A stretch of 64,000 nucleotides of DNA from the NCBI GenBank assembly GCA_951799425.1, contig OX637393.1, positions 16,325,744-16,389,743 of the forward strand, read 5' to 3'. Below the pieces are notes generated by a model that worked only from the letters and a program-made list of their open reading frames with translations, was not told the DNA's origin and did no database searches. A program made the translations under genes and the position numbers. Within the stretch, counting starts at the first letter, position 1; every line of letters begins with the position of its first letter. Positions 1 to 11,950 of the stretch are shown one piece after another. The stretch comes from Ilex aquifolium. Taxonomy: Eukaryota > Streptophyta > Magnoliopsida > Aquifoliales > Aquifoliaceae.

Positions 1-52
1 GTATCTGCAAATAAAAGCACATAAAGCCACTACCACCTCATGAATAATGAGA

Positions 53-1178
53 TGTGAGATCCCAAATTTTTAGAAGTAGTTTAAGTATAAAATATTAGGA
101 GTTTTGATGTGAAAGTATAAGGAATATTTAAGTGTTGTGGTTGATATATATAATAAGTGAAATAAATGGGAGCAAAGTATAAATATTTTAACTCTTATGA
201 TGCTTTGGTCTTCACCCACGTGAAGACTTTGAAATAAAGAAAAGAGACAAGACAAGGTAAAGAAAAAGAAAGAGAAAGAAAGAATAAAGAAATGTATGAA
301 CTAAAAGAATTACAGTTAGCATTGAATATTTTGTAGAAAAAGTCTTGGGAAAGATTTTTTCAACATTTGCCAATGAATTTGGCAGAAGACGTCCCACCTT
401 CATAGCATATAAAGATAGCCAAAAATAAAATAAAGTAGAGGAGGTCTTGAAAAATAAACCGAGAGACATAGAGAGGGAGTTGTCTGGCCGAAACAAAGAA
501 GAGGAAAAGGGGAAGCAGAGGGCTACCCGAAAGTAAGAAGAATGAAATAGAAAGTTGAGTTATCAAATTCAAATAATGATTTTGAGGTACGGGGTGGTAT
601 GCAATATGCTCTCCTTAAATCTCTTTGCAAAGAGTATTTCTTTGATTATCCTCTGATTTGTATTCCAACTTGTGCTATCGTTATTTTAGAATTTTGATTG
701 AATATCGTTGAATATTTTGATCTCATTGATCGTGTTATGCGGATATTGAGACGGGATCGTGGCAGCCAATAGCCAATGCATTGCCAACCAAGAGACCCGT
801 GAGATCGGGTTGAGGTGGGATGATTGGTGAGGTGTCAGATCTGTGTTAAGATCATGTATGACGTGTGATATGCAAATACGATATTTGTATCTGTTGATTG
901 AGATACTTTGTGATACTCGATTATTTGGTATTCAATGTCCTTTAACATATTTTTTCTCGTCATATTGTATACTTCCACGCTTTATTTAATATTTTTAGGT
1001 GGATTTTAGAGAAAATATCGGAACGAGATAATCAGAGTATTAAAGACGAGAAGATGTCGATGTAATTGATGTCTTAATCGTATTGAGAGATTTATTTATA
1101 TCGACAGATTTATTTGTATTGGCAGATGATTTTGATAAATGAAATTTTATTGGGACAATTAGCGCTCTGATACCAAGC
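53..1178 (+). repeat. Direct repeat copy 1 of composite element
   Basis: This 1.13-kb segment is nearly identical to 2147-3272. The first ~290 bp look like the 5' part of an LTR (TGTGAGATCCC start). The last bases read, on the minus strand, as a PBS and leader. Neither copy carries a convincing protein. Confidence 0.75.
1164..1175 (-). other. Primer-binding-site-like sequence (minus)
   Basis: GCTCTGATACCA is the reverse complement of TGGTATCAGAGC, the usual plant initiator-tRNA-Met primer site. It lies three bases from an LTR end (GGGGTGTCACA on the minus strand), the normal spacing. A one-mismatch copy lies at 3258-3269. Confidence 0.7.
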
Positions 1179-1498
1179 TGTGACACCCCAAAAACCTAGG
1201 GGTTGAGATTTTTTCTACAATATATTCAATGTTAACTGCAATTCCTTTACTTCATACATTTCTTTATTCTTTCTCTCTCTTTATTTTTCTTTACCTTGTC
1301 TTGTCTCTTTTCTTTTTTTCAAAGTCTTCACGTGGGTGAAGACCAAAGCATCATAAGAGTTAAAATATTTATACTTTGCTCTCATTTATTTCACTTATTA
1401 TATATATCAACCCTAACACTTAAATATTCCTTATACTTTCACATCAAAACTCACAATATTTTATACTTAAACTACTTCTAAAAATTTGGGATCTCACA
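1179..1498 (-). repeat. Short LTR in minus orientation
   Basis: Read on the minus strand, this 320-bp block starts TGTGAGATCCC at 1498 and ends GGGGTGTCACA at 1179. It is preceded by a PPT-like tract (about 1499-1530) and followed by a PBS. An LTR flanked by both PPT and PBS implies internal sequence on both sides, as in tandem or recombined elements. Confidence 0.65.
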
Positions 1499-1722
1499 AT
1501 CTACCATCCTTAAAAGAATTTGGTCCCCGAAATTTCTTAATTCACCAAGAATCCCAAAATTTTTTGGGGTGCAAAGTGTAACACGAGAAGGAAAAAAGAA
1601 TATAAAGTGTTTATTGTTCAAAAGAAAGGGGTGTTATTGAATTTTTTTTTTTTCAATAAATGTGTAATTACACTAACTTTCTCTCAATTCACTAAACCGA
1701 AAGTCTCTGTTATTTTTTATTT
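1214..1722. repeat. Left arm of ~500-bp inverted repeat
   Basis: The reverse complement of about 1937-2436 matches this arm almost base for base over the LTR start, the PPT and the adjoining 3' internal region. About 215 bp separate the arms, so the transcript or a single strand could fold into a very long hairpin. Confidence 0.75.
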
Positions 1723-1785
1723 AGGTGTTTTTATATCTATTAATGTCTCCGAAAAAAAAAGAGAAAAAAATCGGGGCGTTACAAA

Positions 1786-1798
1786 TGGTATCAGAGCC
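1786..1798 (+). other. Primer-binding-site-like sequence (plus)
   Basis: TGGTATCAGAGCC follows a second LTR-type end (CGGGGCGTTACA) after two bases. It lies in the spacer between the palindrome arms and indicates a second LTR family or a second junction inside the composite. Confidence 0.6.
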
Positions 1799-1936
1799 TA
1801 GGCTTCAGATCTTATATGAGATTTGTGGGAAGTAAGTTCACTGTGTTTTCGTTGTGAGATCAAACAACTAAAAAAAAAAAAAGGGTTGGTGGTGCAAGTT
1901 CTAAACACTTGGAATGTGGAATTGATGTGGTAGTAT

Positions 1937-2436
1937 AGCAGAGACTTTCGGTTTAGTGAATTGAAAGAAAGTTAGTATAATTACACCTTTATCGGAAAAA
2001 AAAAATCAATAACACCCCTTTCTTTTGAACAATAAACATTTTATATTATTTTTCTTTCTCGTGTTACACTTTGCACCCCAACAAATTTTGGGATTCTTGG
2101 TGAATTAAGGAATTTCGGGGACCAAATTCTTTTAAGGAGGGTAGATTGTGAGATCCCAAATTTTTAGAAGTAGTTTAAGTATAAAATATTAGGAGTTTTG
2201 ATGTGAAAGTATAAGGAATATTTAAGTGTTATGGTTGATATATATAATAAGTGAAATAAATGGGAGCAAAGTATAAATATTTTAACTCTTATGATGTTTT
2301 GGCCTTCACCCACGTGAAGACTTTGAAAAAAAAAAAGAGACAAGACAAGGTAAAGAAAAAGAAAGAGAGAGAAAGAATAAAGAAATGTATGAAGTAAAGG
2401 AATTGCAGTTAGCATTGAATACATTGTAGAAAAAGT
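1937..2436. repeat. Right arm of ~500-bp inverted repeat
   Basis: Partner of 1214-1722. It contains the plus-strand PPT-like tract (about 2110-2146) directly before the LTR start at 2147. Confidence 0.75.
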
Positions 2437-3272
2437 CTTGGGAAAGATTTTTTCAACATTTGCCAATGAATTTGGTAGAAGACGTCCCACCTTCATAGCA
2501 TATAAAGATAGCCATAAATAAAAGAAAGTAGAGGAGGTCTTGAAAGATAAACCGAGAGACAAAGAGAGGGAGTTGTCTGGCCGAAACAAAGAAGAGAAAA
2601 ATAGGAAGCAGAGGGCTACCCGAAAGTAAGAAGAATGAAACAAAAAGCTGAGTTATCAAATTCAAATAATGATTTTGAGGTACGGGGTGATATGCAATAT
2701 GCTCTCCTTAAATCTCTTTGCAAAGAGTATTTCTTTGATTTTCCTCTGATTTGTATTCCAATTTGTGCTATCCTTATTTTAGAATTTCGATTGAATATCG
2801 TTGAATATTTTGATCTCATTAATTGTGTTCTGCGGATATTGAGACGGGATCGTGGCAGCCAATAGCCGATGCATTGCCAGCCAAGAGACCTGTGGGATTA
2901 GGTTGAGGTGGGATGATTGGTGAGGTGTCAGATCTGTGTTAAGATCCTGCATGACGTGTGATATGCAAATATGATATTTGTATCTGTTGATTGAGATACT
3001 TTGTGATACTCGATTATTTGGTATTCAATGTCCTTTAGCATATTTTTCTTCGTCATATTGTATACTTCCCCGCTTTATTTAATATTTTCAGGTTGATTTT
3101 AGAGAAAAGATCGGAACAAGATAATCAGAGTATTAAAGACGAGAAGATGTCGATGTAATTGATGTTTTAATTGTATTGAGAGATTTATTTATATCGACAG
3201 ATTTAATTGTATTGGCAGATCATTTTGATAAAATGAAATTTTATTGGGACAATTAGCGCTTTGATACCAAGC
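2147..3272 (+). repeat. Direct repeat copy 2 of composite element
   Basis: Nearly identical to 53-1178 with scattered substitutions. It starts with the LTR terminus TGTGAGATCCC straight after a PPT-like tract. Confidence 0.75.
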
Positions 3273-3331
3273 TGTGACACCCCAAAAACCCGGGGGTTGA
3301 CAAAGGACCCCCGGGTTTTTGGGGTGTCACA
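3273..3331. repeat. Perfect 25-bp terminal hairpin
   Basis: Arms 3273-3297 and 3307-3331 are exact reverse complements separated by 9 bp (TGACAAAGG). The right arm is the element's own terminus, ending GGGGTGTCACA. On the minus strand the left arm is an LTR end next to a PBS-like site. The hairpin is GC-rich and would be stable. Confidence 0.85.
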
Positions 3332-3336
3332 TGAGA

Positions 3337-3400
3337 TGTGCTCAAAAAGAAATTCAGTAAGCTCATGAAACAGCTTCTGCCTCTTGGAGTCCTCGGCCAT
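3337..3400 (-). pseudogene. Exon-like 5' coding start interrupted by the composite element
   Basis: On the minus strand an ATG at 3400 (context AATACAATGG) opens a frame beginning MAEDSKRQKLFHELTEF. A purine-rich (AGAAGAAGAAG) leader precedes it. The frame reaches the composite element's insertion point after about 23 codons. Across the empty site it would run only a few more codons (to about position 34) before a stop, so a splice donor near the insertion point would be needed if this is a real first exon. I do not recognise the protein. It could also be a chance frame; the leader and start context are the only support. Confidence 0.3.
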
Positions 3401-3861
3401 TGTATTCTCTTCTTCTTCTTCTCTCTTTGTTTTCATTCTATTCACACATAGTCCAAAAATTTGAAAAGTTGAAAGTAATTGGAGGATCGATGAGATTGTG
3501 GACAAATGCCCACAAATTGATACAACAAAGAGTCAAAAATTTGAAATATAACAAAGCAGAGAAATGAGAGAATGGAAGACCGAGAAGATGATCAAGAACA
3601 AAACTTTTTGTATCAACAGAGAAAGATTTATTTATTGTGGGAGACAATGAGTTGTAAACGTTTTAGGGTTAATTTAAGGAAATTAAATATAATCAGTATA
3701 TTAATTTAAGGAAATTAAATATAATTAGATGACCGTGCACTAGCATTTCATGTTGAACAATGCAGCTAATCAATTTGATATTAAGGGAAGATCAAAAGAC
3801 ATAGTGGATATGATTGACTTTATACCAATAGTTAAGGGTAAAAACGGAATATATATGTTTT
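3401..3861. other. AT-rich flank between two insertions
   Basis: No gene is seen. A 26-bp AT-rich motif (TTAATTTAAGG...) is duplicated at about 3669 and 3701. If the exon-like frame at 3337-3400 is real, this would be its promoter side. Confidence 0.4.
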
Positions 3862-5725
3862 TGTAAAACCCGGGAAATTTGAACTTTTTTCCGGAAAGGG
3901 CAAAATAGTAATTTGCCACTATAATGCGTATTTAAAATACTCATGTTCTAGACCTCGGATGAGCAAACGGAGTTCGCCGTTGGATTCGTATCGCGGAATC
4001 TAGTCACCTTGTCAAATTTCGTCGAATTCCGAGAGAGTCGGATTTTGCACGTCATTCGAGGCGACTGCGTGGCGAATGACCTCACAAACGTCCCCATAAA
4101 TAAATTTTATAAAAAATGATTATGTTTATGGAAATGGAAAAGTGAGCATAGAAAAGGCTTAAGCCAATTGCTAGCTTGATTTTGGTATATGGAAGTTACA
4201 TGTGATTGTTCTTGTAACTTAGGGAAATTTGAGGCATGCTATGTGATTTATAAGTTGTGCCTTGAAGGTGTTTGATAAAATGTCTTGCTTGATTTAAATT
4301 GTTGTTTTGATTGAATTGAAATAACATGCTTAAGTTTAACTTGTGAAATCATATGCTTATGATATGATTTGTAATTGAATGTGTAAGTTGAAATTGTTCA
4401 TGTGTTGTTCTTAGCATATTGAGCATTATGTTGTATGCAATGGGACATAGCATTGCATATGCACGGAAGCATCTCATCACATGGGTGTGTGCATGGTTGA
4501 TGTCAACACCACACTTGGTGATTGACTGTATGGCTTGGGAAAGGTTGGGTCGAAGACCTAGCTAAGCCGCTTGGTTGCATGATAAATTGGATTGGGGTTA
4601 GCAAGAAGAGGCATGACGACCTCTCGGGTGCAAGGCCCGGTGATTTGGGAGATGCACTCCATTGGTGTAAGAGTCCATAAAGTGTGCGGGTATGGAAGAC
4701 CCTTGGTGTAAGTCTATGAAATATCCAATCCCAAGAAAGACCCTAGTTTTGAAAATGTCATTTGATGTGAACATAAATGATGGAATGAAACACTTTGGCA
4801 TTGCATCGTGTAGTGGGAGTCGGTGAGGACTCGGGTTGAAGTGCATGAGTGAGTGTCATCTCATTTCATGGCATAGTAGTGTTGCATTCCAACTTAGAAT
4901 GCATATCCTTATAAGGATAAAAATAATTGTTTATATGTTGCTAATGAATGTTACATGAGCATGAGCATCTAAGGGGGAGTAACCTTTGTAGGACCTACTC
5001 TACTGGGCGTTGGCTCACCCTATATGGGAAACATTTCAGGTGTGGGGTTTGCACCGGTGGACGGCTCACTTGGAGAGCATCAGACATGAAAGGGGCCAAC
5101 TTGTGGCTCTTATAGTTTATTTTGTAAAGTTTTTGCATAAATTCCATTTTTATACGTAAATGTATGGAATTAATTGTAATGGAACTTGTACAAATTATGT
5201 TTTTGTATGGGAAATCTTATCAAAACATGTGTTGGATGATTTTGGGAGGTTTGGAATGGATTGAAAATGAAAAATGGTTGAAAAAGGCAAAACTAGGCAG
5301 AAAGTACCGGTACTGTGTACCGGTACGGTAGGGTACCGGTACGGTGTAACGGTACGCCCTTTCCAGTAGGCAAATTGCACCGATACGGACCGGTACCCAC
5401 TTTCCAGTAGACAAACCGTACCGGTACAGTGTACCGATACACTCTCAAGAATTTTCAGATTTTTAGACTGCATTGCCCTATTTTCGGTCTATGCTTTCCT
5501 TACCTCCAATGATGTAAATGGACTATAATGGGGTATAAATTCTGGTATGTTGGATCTTGGTTGAACCCAATGAATAATTGAATCAAGTTTACAATTGTGA
5601 GTTATGATCCCAGCTAAGGGGATGTTATCGCCGTGGTGTCGGGTTGAGTGACATCCACGGGAAATTCCGCGGGTTGATGGATGATCAACGGTATATAGAG
5701 GACCCCCGAAAATTGGGGCATCACA
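3862..5725 (+). mobile_element. Solo Ty3/gypsy LTR
   Basis: The block starts TGTAAAACCCGG and ends ACCCCCGAAAATTGGGGCATCACA, matching in layout the LTRs of the element at 54212-64000. It is flanked by the perfect 5-bp duplication GTTTT (3857-3861 and 5726-5730). No internal domain is present, so this is a solo LTR left by LTR-LTR recombination. It is shorter (1864 versus 2474 bp) and visibly diverged from the 54-kb LTRs, so it is an older or sister subfamily. Confidence 0.88.
5304..5435. repeat. Cluster of GTACCGGTAC palindromes inside the solo LTR
   Basis: The 10-bp palindrome GTACCGGTAC or close variants recurs about six to eight times in 130 bp, interspersed with a duplicated CTTTCCAGTAG(G/A)CAAA motif. 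I do not see this cluster in the related LTRs at 54 and 62 kb. Confidence 0.75.
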
Positions 5726-5754
5726 GTTTTTCATGTATCCTCACTTTTTAAGTA

Positions 5755-6297
5755 GTATATATATATTAACATTCAATTCATCCAATTACTATTCAAATTC
5801 GTCCAATTAACATTCAGTTTCTCAAATTTTTACAAAATTATTCAATAAACATTCAATTTATCAAATTAACACCAAAGTACCATGCAAATTCATCCAATTA
5901 ACATTTAATTTATCAAATTAACATCCAAATTTATCTAATTAACATTAAATTCATCCAATTTATATTTCATTTCATTCGATTAACATTCAATTATCACACT
6001 AACAATAAATTAATAGTCAATTCATCAAATTAACACAAACTTATCACTCAATTCATCAAATTAGAATTCAAATTCAACTGGTGAATATTAAATTTATTAA
6101 ATTAACATTCAGTTTCATCCAATTAATATTCAATTCATCAAATTAACTTTCAATTCATTCAATTTATATTCAAACTCCTCTAATTAACAATCAATTCATC
6201 AAATTAACATTCAAATTCACCCAATAAAATATTCAATCACTAATGTTATTGGGCAAATTTACCACTGTTGTGGGTAAGTGAACCAGATTTGTGGACA
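5755..6297. repeat. Degenerate AT-rich tandem repeat (~20-22 bp)
   Basis: Variants of TCATCCAATTAACATTCAA repeat at roughly 20-22 bp for about 480 bp. From about 6245 the motif changes to the TTACCACTGTTGTGGGTAAG style that resumes at 15056, on the other side of the gypsy insertion. Confidence 0.7.
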
Positions 6298-6302
6298 TAT
6301 TT

Positions 6303-8460
6303 TGTAACGCCCCAAAAACTACCTTAGAAGGCATTACCTTCTAATACCATTCATACCATGAGAGCAACTAATAAAATTCATAAATAACCGAGGTTCCTTA
6401 ATTTAACAAAATTCGGGCAGAGTCTCCTTTGTTCGGAGAGCTCTACCCAAAACACAACCTGTGCAATTATACTACATTGACCACACCGGGTCCATTGATC
6501 CACAACATTATCCAAAAGAATAAGCCCAAACCATGGCTACTACATCAAAAGAATTACATTTGAACTTAGCAGCGAAATAAACAAAATACTAGACTTTACA
6601 TGATTGTACATAATCGTTCCTAGTCTAGCACAAAAATAAACGATATCTCTAGATGTCCCACTCGGGATCCAAGTACCCCTCTAATGAAGCTTCTCCATGG
6701 CCCGGCTCGTTAGCACCGAGCTCCTCCTCCGGCCCATAATCTGTAAAATGTTTAACTGTAGGGGGTGAGCACGAAGCTCTGTAGAAAAATCCACCACAAA
6801 CTCGAACAAAGTTTAGAAAACAGATAAGAACCGGTCGGTCTCATTTCGTAAATAACATATATCAATTTTGAAGGAAAAACAGGACATTTTAAATAGATCT
6901 CAAGTTTAAGCCGTAACAATAATCAAGTGAAAGGTTAAGGTAAATTTCATAAAAATATACCATTTTCAACTTTAAGCCATTTAGGAAGGGCGCTTTCCGA
7001 TGCATTGTCCCATACCAATGCACCGGCCAAGACGATCCAACCCATCATCCCATGTATATTGGTTCATCCCCGTACCATGTATGTTAATTGCTTCTCATGA
7101 ATCTACCCAACGATTATACCTAGTCCACCAATCACCATCACAATCACAAACACTTTAGGAAAGGGCGTCTACCATCCCAATGGCAGTGACGAGTCCCTTC
7201 CCAGGGAAAGTATATCATCCCTTGTTCGAACTCCCGTGAACGATAGTGGTCGCATTACCAAATGACAATCCACTATAAGTGTTAGGAAACCATCTCACCC
7301 CCACTGGGATAGACTAACCTCTAACACTCTACGACATTTCTCGATGATAATCCAAGTCCATCACAACAACCATACAAATGAGGAAACCAAAATATTCTCA
7401 ATTCACCAACAATTCCAAATAAATACAAAATCCACAATTTCTCATTTTACAAGCATATCTCAAAAATCCCCAAATTTATCATGTAACAATTCCAATGACC
7501 AATTAAGGAAAAATACAAGAGATCACAACAACATCATTTATTACTCAACACAGCACTAAAGTTTTAGAAATCAAGAACAAATGAATGTGGAGAGAAAAGT
7601 CCACCTCTCATGAGAACAAGGGTTTTCAAAACAAGAAATAGAGGTTTCATGGCAATCTAACAATAGCCTTGTTTTAAACATGATAATATTTGCAAGAATA
7701 TCAAAAATCAAAGATTTTCTAACACATATCTAAGATTTAGAGTCAAAAACATATATATATATATATAGCCCTAGCCTCAATGAACAAGTGTGAGAGAAAC
7801 CCCTACTTTGAATCAAAGATTCCAAGTGAAAGCCCAAGCCCTATAGACCTCCTTCTTCCCTTTTCTTCCTCCATTAATCTTCCTCTAAGGTTCCAAAAGG
7901 TGTGGGGTGAGAGTGGAGTGAAAGAAATGGGAGTAAAAGGCTGAAATCTGTGTTTTTAAACACAGCAGTCCCGAAGTACTGTTCACAGACTGTTTTGGTG
8001 TTCTCCAAAATTACGATTTTGCCACTAAGAATCTCCAATTTGATCCATATGACTATCCTAAGGTTTTTCGACGTTCCGGATTCATTTTTAATGTTATTTT
8101 AACCTAAAAACATTTATTTTTATGATTTATCTCAAACTAAAATAAATTTACACTCGAAACACTAAAATTACTATTTTATTTCTCCGAACCGCTATATGTG
8201 CTAAACGGCTATTCCAAGTCTTTCGGATCTCCCATGTTCAATGATAATATTATTTTGACCTAAAAAAATTAATATTTTTACTTAGTTACCCTTATCAACC
8301 TTAAACACCTCCAAAAAATTAAATTTCACAATCAATTTGCCTCCATAGTATTTATTCTTGCGGTTTCAATATATATATGGTTTATTCTTACGTCATTACA
8401 TATATAAGAATCACTAAACAAGTACATTACTATATTAATATAAACATGTGGGGGTTTACA
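6303..8460 (-). repeat. 3' LTR of the minus-strand gypsy element
   Basis: 2158 bp. On the minus strand it starts TGTAAACCCCCACATG at 8460, right after the PPT, and ends TTTTTGGGGCGTTACA at 6303. It closely matches 13196-15050, which is about 300 bp shorter. Confidence 0.92.
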
Positions 8461-8480
8461 ATCCACCCCCCTTAAAGAAA
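8461..8480 (-). other. Polypurine tract
   Basis: On the minus strand the run TTTCTTTAAGGGGGGTGGAT sits directly before the 3' LTR start, the expected site of plus-strand priming. It is preceded by CGAGGATGAAAC, a common motif at the 3' end of plant gypsy internal regions. Confidence 0.8.
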
Positions 8481-11400
8481 GTTTCATCCTCGAAACTTAC
8501 CTTAATTAGCGAATAAGTGCGGGTACTTCTCTCGCATTTCTAGCTCCGGTTCCCAAGTAGCTTCTTCCACTCCATGGTGTTGCCACAAAACCTTCACTAG
8601 TCAGATGACTTTGTTACGGAGCACCTTCTCTTTGGCGTCGAGAATCTTCACCGGTTGTTCTTCATAGGTGGCTCCATCTTGAATTTCAATATCTTCCAAG
8701 TCTACGACCGGCGTTGCATCCGATTGACACTTTCTCAACATCGACACGTGGAACACGTCATGTACCCCAGACAACTGAGCTGGTAACCGCAACTGATACG
8801 CCGTTTTACCCACAACTTTGATCACTTCAATTGGCCCGGTATATCTTGGCGCTAACTTTCCCTTCTTGCCGAATCTAAATACTCCTTTCTTGGGCGACAC
8901 TTTGAGGAACACGTAGTCTCCCACTTTGAATTCCAAGGGTCTTCGTCTTTGATCCGCATAGCTTTTCTGTCGACTTTGTGTCGTGCGTAGCCTCTCTCGG
9001 ATGAGTTGAATTTTCTCGGTAGTTTCTCGAACAATCTCCGGTCCAAACAAACTACACTCGCCGGCTTCCAACCAACACGTCGGGGATCTACACGGTCTTC
9101 CATACAATGCTTCATACGGTGTCATCCCAATGCTTGCCTGATAGCTGTTGTTATACGCAAACTCCACCAACGGCAAGTGATCACTCTAGCTTCCTTTGAA
9201 GTCCAACACGCAAACACGTAACATGTCTTCCACAATCTGTATCACCCTCTCAGATTGGCCATCCGTTTGGGGATGAAAAGTTGTGCTGAAATGTAACTCT
9301 GTCCCCATGGCTTGTTGTAGAATTTGCCAGAACCGCGCCACAAACCGAGAATCACGATCCGACACGATAGAAAGCGGAACTCCATGCAATCGTACAATCT
9401 CACGGATATACAGCTGGCTCAAAGTCTCGAATGTGTCCGTGGTCTTCATACCCAAAAAATGAGCGGACTTGGTGAGTCGATCCACAATAACCCATACTGC
9501 ATTATGCCCGCGCGACGTCCGTGGTAAACCCGAAACGAAATCCATGGTGATGTAATCCCACTTCCACTCTGGGATAGGCAAAGACTATAGTAATCCTTCT
9601 GGCTTTTGATGTTCGATCTTCACCTGCTAGCACACCGCACATCGTGCTATGAACCTTGCCATATCCTTCTTCATTCCCTTCCACCAATATTGGCGCTTCA
9701 TATCCCTATACATTTTTGTGCTACCGGAGTGGATAACAAACTTAGAGCGATGACACTCACCAAGTATCTCCTCCTTTAGGGACGAATCATCGGGAACGCA
9801 TAACTTCTCCCCATATCTCAATTCTCCGTTTCTCAAAGACCAACCCTCCATAGTTTCTCCATTTTCCAATTTCGCTCGAATCGACGCTAATTCGGGATCC
9901 AAGCATTGCAATTCCACTACCCTACGTTGGAGAGTAGGTTGAGCCACAAGGTTGAACAAACATGGTCGGGATCCATCTTCTCCAACCCATAGATCAAAAT
10001 CTCCAAGGGCATCCTTCAACTTCCATTCACCTATGGAAACATTGAGTTCACCCCGAGACTTCCTGCTAAGTGCATCGGCAACTACATTCGCCTTCCCCGG
10101 ATAGTAGTTGAGTGTGAAATCGTAGTCTTCTAGGTACTCAATCCACCTTCTTTGCCGGAGATTCAAGTCTTTCTGTGTGAAGATATACTTGAGGCTCTTA
10201 TGATCAGAGAACACTTGGAATTTCTCTCCATACAAATAACACATCCACAACTTAAGAGCAAAGACCATAGCGGCAAGCTCTAAGTCATGGGTGGGATAGT
10301 TATGTTCATGAACCTTGAGTTGCCTAGAGCCATAGGCAACCACCTTTCCTCCTTGCATTAGCACACATCCCAAACCTCGTAGTGAAGCATTTGTGTAGAC
10401 GTCGTATCCTTCCCCACTACTCGGTATAATGAGGATAGGCGCCGTTGTCAACTTCTCATTTAAGGTCCGAAAGGCTAGCTCACACGCTTGAGTCCACACG
10501 AATCTTTCTCCCTTCCTTGTGAGGCGAGTCATCAGCATCGCAAGCTTTGAGAACCCTTCCACAAACCTACGATAATAGTCGGCTAACCCCAAGAAACTGC
10601 GTACTTCCGTCACATTCTTCAGTGGTTCCCACTTTATCACAGCCTCAATCTTTGTAGAATCAACGGCTACCCCTTGTTCGAACACAACATGACCAAGGAA
10701 TTTCACTTCCTTCATCCAAAACTCGCACTTACTCATCTTCTCATACAATTTATGCTCTCTCAATGTTTGTAACACAATCGAGAGATGACGTCCATGCTCC
10801 TCTTGGGTCTGTGAATAAATCAAGATGTCATCAATAAACACAATGACAAACTGATCTAAATATGGCCGGAATACCCTGTGCATCAAATCGATGAAGGCTG
10901 CTGGAGCATTAGTCAATCCGAACGGCATCACTGTATACTCGAAATGACCATACCAGGTACGGAAAGCAGTCTTAGGAATATCTTCCTCCTTTATCCGCAA
11001 TTGATGATACCCTGTGCGAAGATCAATCTTGGAGTAATACGTCGATCCCTTCAACTGATCAAATAAGTTATCAATTCGTGTCAAAGGGTATTTATTCTTC
11101 ACAGTAACCCGATTCAACCTCCGGTAATCCGTGCACAACTGTAGTGTCTCATCCGTTTTCTTCACAAAAGAGGACCGGGGCTCCCCAAGGTGAAGTACTT
11201 AAACGGATAAACCCAATCGCCAACAAATGATCCAACTACTTCCTCAACTCCTTTAACTCCAAAGGTGTCATCCGGTAGGGAGCAATGGATATGGGTTCGA
11301 TTCCCGGATAGAGATCAATATTGAACTCAATCTCTCTTTGTGGGGGTAACCCTGGTAATTCGTTTGGGAAGACATCCAGAAAATCCGATACTATCAACAC

Positions 11401-11950
11401 CACGTCCGTAGGGAATTTATCCCGATCATCTCCCATCAAGCTAGCTAAGAAACTCAAATGGCTCCCCGCCTTAGCTTTCAAGAATTTACTACCCGTAGTA
11501 GGAAATGGATGGGAAGAACTTCGGTCATTGATAAAACTGAAAACTACCCCTCCTGGTAACTGAAATGTAATCCACTTGCGAAAACAATCCATTACCGCCC
11601 GGAAAGCGGACAACAAGTTCATCTCGAATATAACGTCATACCCCTTCATATCTAGAGCAACCAAATCCACAATCAATTCGTGTTCCCCAATACGAAGCAC
11701 TCAACCCTTGCAGACCCGACTGGTACCCAACTGTTCTCCCGTAGGCAAGTCAACATTCAATGCATGTTCTAGCTTCTCGAAACCCAATCCCAAATTAATA
11801 GCATACGCAGTACGTAAAAAAGAATGAGTCGCATCGGGATCAAATAAAATTCGGGCCCAAGAATTATAGAGAAGAACGATACCTTCCACAACGGCATTGG
11901 AGACATCTTCCTCCGGTTGGGTTAAGGCAAATACTCTCCCCTGAGTGGCG
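8481..11950 (-). pseudogene. pol region of minus-strand gypsy (fossil)
   Basis: Domains in minus-strand order: protease-like segment (about 11.7-11.9 kb), connection, reverse transcriptase with [12 protein letters not shown] and FIDDILIYS motifs (about 10.5-11.2 kb), RNase H with [18 protein letters not shown] (about 10.1-10.4 kb), integrase zinc-binding and catalytic core with the [10 protein letters not shown] motif (about 9.2-9.8 kb), and integrase C-terminus plus chromodomain-like tail (8.5-9.1 kb). All are typical Ty3/gypsy domains. The region no longer encodes one continuous polyprotein. Confidence 0.9.

Larger units (their letters stand above)
53..3331. mobile_element. Composite palindromic LTR-retrotransposon derivative
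   Basis: The unit starts TGTGAGATCCC and ends GGGGTGTCACA, LTR-style TG...CA ends. It is flanked by the 5-bp direct repeat TGAGA (48-52 and 3332-3336), so it looks like a single integrase-type insertion of 3279 bp. Inside are two direct copies of a 1.13-kb segment, a short LTR in the opposite orientation, and a large inverted repeat. PPT-like tracts and initiator-Met PBS-like sites occur in both orientations. No gag or pol domain is recognisable, so it must be non-autonomous. The PPT style (GGGGACCAAATTC before AAGGAGGG) resembles that of plant Ty3/gypsy elements. It is a fossil; exact family unknown. Confidence 0.7.

Noticed and set aside
5755-6240. CRISPR-like array
   Set aside because: Degenerate AT-rich tandem units without uniform spacers, in a plant nuclear context.
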